Origin: Chloroflexota bacterium
GTDB taxonomy: Bacteria; Chloroflexota; Limnocylindria; Limnocylindrales; CSP1-4
Reading direction: 5' to 3'
Length of the DNA stretch: 39,055 nt
NCBI GenBank assembly: GCA_013698095.1
Contig: JACCVQ010000053.1
Location: 1 to 39,055 of the forward strand
Shown: piece by piece, positions 16,522-24,676 of the stretch
Numbering within the stretch: position 1 is the first letter of the stretch
Layout: the number at the start of each line of letters is the position of its first letter
Program-made: the position numbers and the translations under genes
Notes under the pieces: generated by a model
Database searches by the model: none
The model's input: only the letters and a program-made list of their open reading frames with translations
What the model was told of the DNA's origin: nothing

Positions 16522-17483
16522 TGCTGGACCTGGCAGGGATCATCCCCGCGATCGTGACGCCGATGACCGCGGACGGCGAGATCGACGAGGACGCCGTCGG
16601 CGGCTACGTCGAGTGGCTCGTCGGCCAGGGACCGATCGCGCTCGCCGTCAACGTCGATACGGGCGAAGGGCCGCATCTCTCGCGTGACGAGCGGGGCCGG
16701 ATGCTGGCGCTCGTGCGCGAGGCAGTCGCGGGCCGCTGCCGGATCGTCGCCGGCGTTGGCGGGCCGTCGACGCGCGACGGCGTCAGCAACGCCCGCCAGG
16801 CCGCGGACGCCGGCGCCGATGCCCTGCTCGTGTTCCCGATCGGGGCGTTCCTGGCCCAGCCGCTCCGACTCGACGTGGCGCTCGGCTACCACGAGGCGAT
16901 CGCCGCCGCCAGCGGTCTGCCGCTGATCCTCTTCCAGCTCCAGCCGGCGCTCGGGGGCGCGATCTATCCGACCGATGTCATCGACCGCCTGCTCGCCATC
17001 CCGTCGGTCGTCGCGATCAAGGAGGCGAGCTTTGACCCGATCCGCTTCACCGAGATGCGCGCCCGAGTCGCCGCGGCCGACCAGCCGGTCACGCTCCTGA
17101 CCGGCAACGACAACTTCATCGCCGAGAGCTTCCTGCTCGGGGCGACGGGCGCCCTGCTCGGGTTCGCGACCCTCGGGACGCGCCAGCACGTAGAGCTGCT
17201 CGCGGCGGTCAGGCGGCGGGACATGGACGTTGTGGTCGACCTGGGGCGGACGCTGCAGCGCTTGGCGGACGTGATCTTCGCGCCGCCGATCGGGGACTAC
17301 CGGGCGCGGACCAAGGTCGCGCTGCGGCTCCTCGGCGCGATCCCGGGCGACGCCGTCCGGCCGCCGCTTCTGGCGATCGACGCCGACGAGGTCGATCGCA
17401 TCAGCCGAGCTCTGACCGAGGCCGGCCTCGGTGCGGCCGGCAGCAACGCGGCGGACGCCCGCCGCGGAGGCGCCCCGGGCTAG
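16521..17483 (+). CDS. Dihydrodipicolinate synthase/N-acetylneuraminate lyase (DapA) family aldolase
   Basis: GIIPAIVTPMTADGEIDEDAV, VNVDTGEGPHLSRDER, AGVGGPSTRDGVSNARQAADAGADALLVFP, VVAIKEASFD (Schiff-base Lys), LLTGNDNF. Confidence 0.88.
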   Translation: MLDLAGIIPAIVTPMTADGEIDEDAVGGYVEWLVGQGPIALAVNVDTGEGPHLSRDERGRMLALVREAVAGRCRIVAGVGGPSTRDGVSNARQAADAGADALLVFPIGAFLAQPLRLDVALGYHEAIAAASGLPLILFQLQPALGGAIYPTDVIDRLLAIPSVVAIKEASFDPIRFTEMRARVAAADQPVTLLTGNDNFIAESFLLGATGALLGFATLGTRQHVELLAAVRRRDMDVVVDLGRTLQRLADVIFAPPIGDYRARTKVALRLLGAIPGDAVRPPLLAIDADEVDRISRALTEAGLGAAGSNAADARRGGAPG

Positions 17484-18163
17484 TCGCGCGGCGGATCCTG
17501 GCCGAGCGCCGCCAGCACGGTCTGGACCTGAGCCGCGACCGACGGAGCGCCCGCGAAGCGACCGTCGAAGATCGCGCCGCCGATCGTGAAGCCCCACACG
17601 CCGATCCGGGCGAGGGCCGCAATCCGTTCCAGCGAGTCGACGCTCCCGGCGGCGATGACGGGCCCCGTCGCCCGCGCGTTCACGGCGGTCGTCAGGGCCT
17701 CGACGTCCCCGTCGTAGCGGTACGCCAGCAGGTCGAGGCCGTGAACGCCGGGCCGGGAGGTGAGCTCGGCCGCAGCGGCGGCGATCTCCTCGATCGTCCC
17801 GCGGAGCAGGCTCGGATGACCGATGACCCGACCCGGAAACGGGCAGTAGCGGACGGCCGTGCCGGCGAGGATCTCCAGGGCTTCGTCGGGGTGGGTCCCG
17901 CCGAGCAGCCAGTCGACTCCGATCTCGAGCGCAGCCCTGATCGAGCGAAGCTCGTCGCCCTTGTCCTCGGACACGACCTCGAGCATCACCTCGCGGCCGT
18001 CGGACCGGATCGCCGCGGCGAGCTCGCGCAGCTCCGCGATGGGCAGGCCGATGTCCTTGAACCCCACGTAGCGGAGCTCCGTCGAGCGGACCTCGTCGTA
18101 GACGGCGCGGGCGTTCGGAACGGTCCGGTCGTCGTGGGTGAGCATGAAGATGAACTCGGTCAC
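17480..18163 (-). CDS. Uncharacterised TIM-barrel protein (HisA/TrpC-like phosphate-binding barrel)
   Basis: MTEFIFMLTHDDRTVPNARAVYDEVRSTELRYVGFKDIG..., C-terminal VIAAGSVDSLERIAALARIGVWGFTIGGAIFDGRF phosphate-binding-type end; 4-nt overlap with upstream gene. Confidence 0.6.
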   Translation of the reverse strand: MTEFIFMLTHDDRTVPNARAVYDEVRSTELRYVGFKDIGLPIAELRELAAAIRSDGREVMLEVVSEDKGDELRSIRAALEIGVDWLLGGTHPDEALEILAGTAVRYCPFPGRVIGHPSLLRGTIEEIAAAAAELTSRPGVHGLDLLAYRYDGDVEALTTAVNARATGPVIAAGSVDSLERIAALARIGVWGFTIGGAIFDGRFAGAPSVAAQVQTVLAALGQDPPRD

Positions 18164-19005
18164 GCAGGGCTCCGCTTCGGCTGATCGGGGATGAGCTGGT
18201 CAAGATTCGCGATGACGAAATCCGGTTCGGCCGCAGCCGCCGTCTCCGCGAGGTCATCGAGGCTGCTCGCGCCGGTCAGGACCAGCGCGCCGACCATGCC
18301 CGCGGCGCGGGCCATCGCGACGTCGGTCAGGAGTCGATCGCCGACCATCACGACCTCGCCCGGCGGCAGGCCAAGCCGCTCCAACGCGACTCGGGCGATG
18401 TGGGCCGACGGCTTGCCGACGACCGCCTCGGCGGCAACCCCGGTCGACACCTCGATCGCTGCCAGGAGGGCGCCGCAGTCGGGCATGCCGCCCTCGGGCG
18501 TCGGGCAGTACGGGTCGGCGTTCGTCGCGATCAGGCGGGCGCCGTTGCGGACGGCAGTGAACGCGCGTTGGAGCTTCTCGTAGGTGAAGGTCCGGTCCCA
18601 CGAGACGACGACGGCGTCCGCGAGGCCGGGTTCGTCGGTCAGCTCGTGACCCGCGGCCCGGAGCTCGTCCTGGACGAGCCCCTCGGCGATCGCGAGGATC
18701 CGCCGGGCAGGCCGCTCGCGCAGATAGCCGATGAGCGCGTCGATCGAGGACACCACGTCCCCGTCGTCGACGGGTACGCCCATCGACCGCAGTCGCGCGG
18801 CGTACGTGCCCGATCGTTCGAGCGGATTGTTCGACAGGAAGACGAAGCGGCTCCCGATGGCGTGCAGGGCGGCGATCGATTCGACGGCTCCCGGCAGCGG
18901 CTCGGACCCGAGATAGACGGTCCCGTCGAGGTCGAGGACGTAGCCGGGGTAGACCCGATCCGGTCGGCGCAGCCGCCGGTCGCGGGCCACGGGGCGAACG
19001 GTCAT
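18160..19005 (-). CDS. HAD-IIA family phosphatase (AraL/NagD-like)
   Basis: YVLDLDGTVYLGSEPLPGAVESIAALHAIGSRFVFLSNNP, VVGKPSAHIARVALERLGLPPGEVVMVGDRLLTDVAMARAAG. Confidence 0.9.
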   Translation of the reverse strand: MTVRPVARDRRLRRPDRVYPGYVLDLDGTVYLGSEPLPGAVESIAALHAIGSRFVFLSNNPLERSGTYAARLRSMGVPVDDGDVVSSIDALIGYLRERPARRILAIAEGLVQDELRAAGHELTDEPGLADAVVVSWDRTFTYEKLQRAFTAVRNGARLIATNADPYCPTPEGGMPDCGALLAAIEVSTGVAAEAVVGKPSAHIARVALERLGLPPGEVVMVGDRLLTDVAMARAAGMVGALVLTGASSLDDLAETAAAAEPDFVIANLDQLIPDQPKRSPA

Positions 19006-20459
19006 GACGCGGCTCCGGAAACGGGTCGCGCAGCCGCGAGTGCGACGGCCGCAGCCTCGTCGATCGCCGCCGCCGCCGCGTCGGCGGTCCACTCCCCGGC
19101 GAACCAGGCCAGGTCGGCGAGCATGAACCGGTTCCGGATCAGGTGACCGTTGAACAGCGCCCACTCGGCGTCCCCACGGGCCACGGCCGGATCGATCTCC
19201 GCGAAGGTCGCGCTCGCGCCGGCCGACCGGAGCGCGCCCGCGATCGCGGCCGGACGACCGAGCAGGCTCGCGAGATCCGCGCGGATCTCGGGCCAGCGCT
19301 CGACGACAGCCGGGAGACCGGCCCGGGCCGCGTTCCAGTGGTCGAGCTTCTGGCGATACTCGGACCAGCATTCCTCGGCCATCGCGCCCGACGGATCGAG
19401 CGCCCGAAATGCAGCGACGATCCGTTCGTGCATGGCGGCCGGCGCGGGCGGCCGGGCGCTGAGCAGGACGCGCGGATCGAACGTCGCGAGCAACCGCTCC
19501 CAGGCCACGGCCACCGCCAGGGCGGCGACGCCGACCTGCGCGCCGTGGAGCCCGGCCGGGCGACCGCTGCCGGCGGCGGCCATGTCAAGCAGGTGGCTGA
19601 CCGTGTGTTCCGTGCCCGAGATAGGCGACGTCTTCCCGGCGATCCCCAGGGCGAGGCCGCTCAGCGTCATGAGCTCGGCGAGCGTGCGCTGGGCCACGAC
19701 GTTGTCGGATGTCGCTCCGGGCGCGGCGTCGAGGAGCGCCGTCGCGCCGTTCCGGAACAGGTCGACGACCCGGCGATCCCAGCTGGGATCCATGCCGAAC
19801 GCTTCGGCCAGCCGCCAGTCGGCCGGGGCGGTGAACATCGCGGCCAGCTCCCCCACCCCGGCCCGGTTGAGCGCAGCCGGGGCGTCCGCGAGCACGGTCA
19901 GGTCGATAACGAGCACGTCCGGCCAGCGAGACGGCATCGTCCGCTTCACGCCGTTGATCAGCAGGACCGCCATGTCGTCCGAAAAGGCATTGACCGAGTT
20001 GGCGGTCTGGACGACGACGAACGGCGCCCCGATGGCCCGGCTCGCCTCCTTGGCGATGTCACAGATCGTGCCGGAGCCGAGCGCGACGACACAGCCCGCG
20101 CCGGCAGCTCCCGCCACGACCTCGGCGATCGCGGCAGCGTCGGCGTGGAGCCCGCCGTGGCCCGCTCGGAGACGAACGACATTGATGCCAATGTCGGGGT
20201 CGACGGCGGCGAGGCAAGCTGCGACGAGGGCCTTGAGGTCGTCCGGGCCGCGACGCATGGGCGTGTCATCGACGACGAGCGCGATCGAGCCCGGCTGGCG
20301 GACGCCGCCGACCAGCTGCGGAAGCTCGTCGAGCGCGTCGGGGCCGATGACGATCCGCCGAATGCCGATCCCGCCGAGCGGCGACGACGGGTCGTTCAGC
20401 CCGACGGCTCGCCGAACCGCATCGAGGTCGGTCGGGTCGAGGTGGCGCACCGCCGTCAC
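19002..20459 (-). CDS. sn-glycerol-1-phosphate dehydrogenase family (EgsA/AraM-like) polyol-phosphate dehydrogenase
   Basis: VVALGSGTICDIAKEASRAIGAPFVVVQTANSVNAFSDDMAVLLINGVKRTMPSRWPDVLVIDLTVLADAP, TSPISGTEHTVSHLLDM, GLHGAQVGVAAL; GTG start overlapping FGGY stop. Confidence 0.85.
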   Translation of the reverse strand: MTAVRHLDPTDLDAVRRAVGLNDPSSPLGGIGIRRIVIGPDALDELPQLVGGVRQPGSIALVVDDTPMRRGPDDLKALVAACLAAVDPDIGINVVRLRAGHGGLHADAAAIAEVVAGAAGAGCVVALGSGTICDIAKEASRAIGAPFVVVQTANSVNAFSDDMAVLLINGVKRTMPSRWPDVLVIDLTVLADAPAALNRAGVGELAAMFTAPADWRLAEAFGMDPSWDRRVVDLFRNGATALLDAAPGATSDNVVAQRTLAELMTLSGLALGIAGKTSPISGTEHTVSHLLDMAAAGSGRPAGLHGAQVGVAALAVAVAWERLLATFDPRVLLSARPPAPAAMHERIVAAFRALDPSGAMAEECWSEYRQKLDHWNAARAGLPAVVERWPEIRADLASLLGRPAAIAGALRSAGASATFAEIDPAVARGDAEWALFNGHLIRNRFMLADLAWFAGEWTADAAAAAIDEAAAVALAAARPVSGAAS

Positions 20460-21919
20460 GCAGGGCTCCCGACCGCGAGGGGCTCCAGGGCGTCGAACGT
20501 CGCTCGGTACGCCGCCCACCCGTGGTCGTACTGACGAGCGAGCGACTGGTTGGGCTCGAATCTGACCGGATCGACACGGAGCGTGGACGTCGCCGCGGCA
20601 TCGAGGTCCGGGAACCAGCCGAGTCCGACCGCGGCGATGAGCGCGGCGCCCAAGGCGGTCGCCTCCGGCTCGACGAGAAGCTCGACCGCGCGCCCGGTGA
20701 CGTCGGCCTTGGCCTGGAGCCACGTCCGGTCCCTGGCGCCGCCACCCACGACGCGGATCGTGTCGGCGCCGAGGCCGAGCCGTTCGAGCCGGTCGACGAT
20801 GTCACGGACGGCGAAGCAGCAACCTTCGATCACCGCCCGCGCGAGGTGGCGCCGGTCATGTCCGATGCCGAGCCCGGTGAATGCCGCGAACACGTCGGCA
20901 TTCCAGCGCGGCGTGGTTGCCCCGCCGAGCGCCGGCTGGAACCGGACCCCGCCGGCGCCGGGCGGAGCCTCGGCCGCGAGCTGACCGATCTCGACCGGGC
21001 CGCAGCCGAGCAGATCGGCCAGCCAGCGGACGCTGCCGGCCGAGACGAAGCCTGGGTGCTCGATGAGCCAACGGTCGGGCAGCACGTGAGCATGCGTCTC
21101 GACCAGACCATCCGGATCGCGGACGGGCTTCGAGCTTGCAGCTGCCACCGGCTCGGCCGTCCCCGCGATGTCGCCGATCGTCCCGGGCCCGAGAATTCCG
21201 GCGGCGAGACACGCTGCATGCTCGTCGCCCGTCCCGACGACCACGGGGCAGGACGGCAGGCCCCAATCCGCGGCCAGGTCGGCCGAAATGGTCCCGGCCA
21301 CGGCCGTCGCCGGAAGGATCTCGCCGAGCGCCCCCGGATCGATCCCGAACGCCTCCAGCAGGGTCGCCGACCATGACTCACCGGCGACGTCGAGGAGGAG
21401 GAGCGATGACGCGTTTGCGCGGTCGAGCACGCGGCGCCCGGTCAGTTGGGCGACGACGAACGCGGCTGGCGTCAGGTAGGCGTCCGGCCGATCTTCGAGA
21501 TGGTCGCGCAACCATGCGATCTTCGGGGCGCCGTGCGAAGGATCGGCGTTTGCGCCGCTGATCGCGAGGATGGCGGCGGCGCCGACTCGGTCAGTCGCGG
21601 CGCGCACTTCAGCTGTCGCGCGGCGATCCATCCAGATCGGCGCGGGCGCCAGCGCCTGGTTGGAGCGATCGACCGCCACGATCCCGTCCACCTGAGCCGC
21701 GATCCCGATCGCCGCGAGGTCCGATCGGGCGGCACCGGCTGTCCGGATCACGTCCCCGATCGCACCACGGGCCGCGTCGAGCCAGTCACGTGGTTCCTGC
21801 TCAGCCCAGCCAGCGGCCGGGTGTCTGGTCGGATAGGCCCGTGCAGCACGACCGACCGTCACGCCCTGATCATCGAGAAGGATCGCCTTGGTCGACTGGG
21901 TCCCAACATCGCAGCCCAC
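20456..21919 (-). CDS. FGGY carbohydrate kinase (xylulokinase-like)
   Basis: GCDVGTQSTKAILLDDQG, GIAAQVDGIVAVD, PIWMDRRA, VVVGTGDEHAACLAAGILGPGTIGDIAGT, IRVVGGGARDRTWLQAKADVTGRAV; GTG 21919 or an upstream non-canonical start. Confidence 0.85.
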   Translation of the reverse strand: MGCDVGTQSTKAILLDDQGVTVGRAARAYPTRHPAAGWAEQEPRDWLDAARGAIGDVIRTAGAARSDLAAIGIAAQVDGIVAVDRSNQALAPAPIWMDRRATAEVRAATDRVGAAAILAISGANADPSHGAPKIAWLRDHLEDRPDAYLTPAAFVVAQLTGRRVLDRANASSLLLLDVAGESWSATLLEAFGIDPGALGEILPATAVAGTISADLAADWGLPSCPVVVGTGDEHAACLAAGILGPGTIGDIAGTAEPVAAASSKPVRDPDGLVETHAHVLPDRWLIEHPGFVSAGSVRWLADLLGCGPVEIGQLAAEAPPGAGGVRFQPALGGATTPRWNADVFAAFTGLGIGHDRRHLARAVIEGCCFAVRDIVDRLERLGLGADTIRVVGGGARDRTWLQAKADVTGRAVELLVEPEATALGAALIAAVGLGWFPDLDAAATSTLRVDPVRFEPNQSLARQYDHGWAAYRATFDALEPLAVGSPA

Positions 21920-21949
21920 GACGTAGATGGCAGAACCTCCAAAGACCGA

Positions 21950-21995
21950 GAGTCGTAATATGACTCATCGTACGATCGGCGTCAGGCCGCGTCAA
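21950..21995 (-). promoter_or_regulatory. Sigma70-like promoter TTGACG-N17-TACGAT with overlapping palindrome ATCGTACGAT and adjacent operator GAGTCgtaatatGACTC
   Basis: -35 at 21995-21990, -10 at 21972-21967 (minus strand); 10-bp perfect palindrome 21967-21976; 17-bp quasi-palindrome 21950-21966 just downstream of the -10. Confidence 0.6.
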
Positions 21996-22053
21996 GCTGA
22001 ACCGGTCATCACGCGGGCGGCCGTTGTCCGCCGCGGCCGAGGAAACTCCTCGT

Positions 22054-22794
22054 TCAGACGACGGGTCCGGGACCCCGGCGGTACACCCGCAGCTCGATGA
22101 CCGAGGTCACGTGCCACTCGTCCGAGACCATGACCGGCCGGCCGGCTTCGTCGTAGTCGGTCTGGCGCAGATGCTGGATCGGCGTCCCGAGCGATACGTC
22201 GAGTAGATGGGCCAGCTCCTTGTCGGCGACCGCCGGGATGAGGACGGCCTCGGCGTGCGCGATCGGATGGCCGGCGGCGGTGAGCAGGCGGTAGAGCGAT
22301 CCGCCGAACGCGGCGCGCTCGACGGTCGTCTCGATCAGGCCATCGGGCAACCGGTCGACCGAGTAGATCGCCGGCCGCCCGTCGGCAGTCCGGATCCGGC
22401 GGACCTCGAGGAGCGCCGTGCCGACCGCGATCCCGAATGCCTCCGCCAGATCGTCGTCGGCCTGGATCCGCTTCATGCCGATCAGGCGCCGTCCCGGGCG
22501 GAACCCCGATTCCTGGAAGTGCTCGGTGTAGCTGAAGTTCACGTCGAGCGAGTTCCGGATCAGGGGTCGTCGGGTCACGTACGTCCCCGAGCCGTGGCGG
22601 CGCACGACCAGGCCGTCCTCGATCAGACCTCGGACCGCCTCCCGGACCGTGACCCGGCTGACCCCGAACCGCTCGCACAGGCGGTCCTCGTTGGGCAACT
22701 TCGAGCCGAGCGCGAACTCACCGCCCAGGATCAACCGCTTCAGTTCCCGTCGAACGACATCGGCAAGCAGTGGTCGCCCGCGCGATGCGGTCAC
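22054..22794 (-). CDS. GntR family transcriptional regulator with UTRA domain
   Basis: LGSKLPNEDRLCERFGVSRVTVREAVRGLIEDGLVVRRHGSGTYVT; UTRA-like C-terminal ending ELRVYRRGPG. Confidence 0.92.
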   Translation of the reverse strand: MTASRGRPLLADVVRRELKRLILGGEFALGSKLPNEDRLCERFGVSRVTVREAVRGLIEDGLVVRRHGSGTYVTRRPLIRNSLDVNFSYTEHFQESGFRPGRRLIGMKRIQADDDLAEAFGIAVGTALLEVRRIRTADGRPAIYSVDRLPDGLIETTVERAAFGGSLYRLLTAAGHPIAHAEAVLIPAVADKELAHLLDVSLGTPIQHLRQTDYDEAGRPVMVSDEWHVTSVIELRVYRRGPGPVV

Positions 22795-22871
22795 GCGACG
22801 GTGCGGGTGAATGGGGCCTTGAGCATGGCGCGCCCATCATGGCACGAACACCGCGGCCAATCAGGCCGTCT

Positions 22872-23747
22872 TCAGCGCTGGCCGACTTCGACCGTCGCCC
22901 GTTTCGAGAATGCGAAGAGGATGACCAGCGAGATCAGCCAGCTGATCGCGAACCCGATCATCACCATGACCGTGGTCTTGTGAGGCTGGTCGTCCCAGAT
23001 CGCGACGGTCCAGACGCCGGAGGTCTTCCACGCGTCGCCGACGATGAACGACGACAGGGTGAACTCGCCGAACGAGACGGAGAACACCAGCAGGGCACCC
23101 GCCACGATGCCGGTCGAAATGTTCGGCAGGATCACCCTCCTCAGGGTGGTCCAGCGCGATGCGCCGAGCGTCGCCGACGCATCGCTCAGGTTCCTCGTGT
23201 CGATGGCCCGGAGGCTGTTGTCGAGGCCGCGATACATGAATGGCAGCCCGGTCACGACGTATGCCAGGATCAGCAGCGTCGGTGTTCCGGACAGGACGAC
23301 CGGCGGCTCGGAGTAGGTCCGGATCAGGGACAGGGCCAGGACGATCGTGGGCAGCGCGAACGGCAGGAGCGACAGGAACTCGACGATTGGGCGGAGCCGG
23401 GGCGCGGCCACATGCAGCAGGAACACGACCGGCGTCATCAGGACGACGCTCACGATGATCGTCGCGATCGAGGCGATCAGGGAGCGACCGACCGTCGGAA
23501 TGAACAGGGGATCGTTCACCGTCTCGACGACGTGCTCGAGCGTGTAGCCGACCGGCAGGATCGTGTCGAACCAGGTCGTGGCGATCGAGAACAGGAAGAC
23601 CCCCACAAGGGGCACGAGCATGTACGCCGTGAACAGGACGAAGAGGAGCGTGAAGCCGAGCTCCGGCCCGCCCCGGCCTGGCCGCGCGACCGGCCGATCG
23701 ACGAAGGTTGCCGGGGCGTCGCTGGTGATGCTCACGCCTCGATCCAC
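22872..23747 (-). CDS. ABC transporter permease (MOI family, PotC/PhnV-like)
   Basis: Hydrophobic TM segments, EAA loop DASATLGASRWTTLRRVILPNISTGIVAGALLVFSVSFGEF. Confidence 0.88.
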   Translation of the reverse strand: MDRGVSITSDAPATFVDRPVARPGRGGPELGFTLLFVLFTAYMLVPLVGVFLFSIATTWFDTILPVGYTLEHVVETVNDPLFIPTVGRSLIASIATIIVSVVLMTPVVFLLHVAAPRLRPIVEFLSLLPFALPTIVLALSLIRTYSEPPVVLSGTPTLLILAYVVTGLPFMYRGLDNSLRAIDTRNLSDASATLGASRWTTLRRVILPNISTGIVAGALLVFSVSFGEFTLSSFIVGDAWKTSGVWTVAIWDDQPHKTTVMVMIGFAISWLISLVILFAFSKRATVEVGQR

Positions 23748-24592
23748 CTCTGGGCGCGGCGCTGGATGAGGTGGTAGGCCAGAACCGACAGGGCGACGAT
23801 CAGGAGGAGGACGACGGCCATCGCGTCGGCCTGAGCCGGCTGGTACAGGACCTCGCCACGGCGCAGGATCGAGATCTGGATCGTCATCAGGTTGATCCGG
23901 CTCCCGATCAGTGCCTGGGCCGTCGCGTACGCGCCCATCGAGCTGACGAACAGAAGCACGGTCCCGGCCACGATCGACGGCATGAGGACCGGGATCCCGA
24001 TCCGCCGCCAGAAGTCGCGGCCGTCCCCGCCCAGCGAGTCCGACGCCTCCGACCAGTCCCGCCGGAGGCCGACGAACGCGGGCAGCATCAGGACGATCAT
24101 CAGCGGGACCTGGAAGTACAGGTAGACGACCATGAGGCCGATGACCGAGTAGATCGAGAAGAACGACAGCAAGTCAATTCCGAACGTTCGGAGCAGGATC
24201 GTGATCATCCCGGCCGCGCCCAGGATCGTGATGAACGCGAAGCCGAGCGAGATCCCGCCGGCGTTCGAGCTCACCGTCGCGAGTGCGGTCAGCGCCCGCC
24301 GAACACGTGGCCGCTTCGTTCGGGTGATCGCATAGCCGATTGCGGTCCCGATGATCGCGCCGCCGATCGAGCTGACCACGGACAGCAGGAGCGAGTTCCA
24401 GATCGAGCGCTGGAACGTGGCGTTCGTGAAGACCTTGGCGATCCACTCGAAGCTGAGGCGCTCGACGCCGCCGACGCTCCCGAGGAGCAGGGCGACGACC
24501 GGGATCAACATGAACATCGCAGAAAAAATCAGAAACGGGGCGAACGCGAGAAGCAGTCCGATCCGGTTGATCGACCGGCTCGAGAAGATCAC
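23732..24592 (-). CDS. ABC transporter permease (MOI family, PotB/PhnU-like)
   Basis: Hydrophobic TM segments, EAA loop EASDSLGGDGRDFWRRIGIPVLMPSIVAGTVLLFVSSMGAYATAQAL. Confidence 0.88.
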   Translation of the reverse strand: MIFSSRSINRIGLLLAFAPFLIFSAMFMLIPVVALLLGSVGGVERLSFEWIAKVFTNATFQRSIWNSLLLSVVSSIGGAIIGTAIGYAITRTKRPRVRRALTALATVSSNAGGISLGFAFITILGAAGMITILLRTFGIDLLSFFSIYSVIGLMVVYLYFQVPLMIVLMLPAFVGLRRDWSEASDSLGGDGRDFWRRIGIPVLMPSIVAGTVLLFVSSMGAYATAQALIGSRINLMTIQISILRRGEVLYQPAQADAMAVVLLLIVALSVLAYHLIQRRAQRWIEA

Positions 24593-24676
24593 TGGTTCAC
24601 CTCAAGTGCTGGATCGCGGGACGCGCCCGCCGCCGGAGGCGACGGGCGCGGGGCCCCGCAGGTGAGGAGGAGCTGG

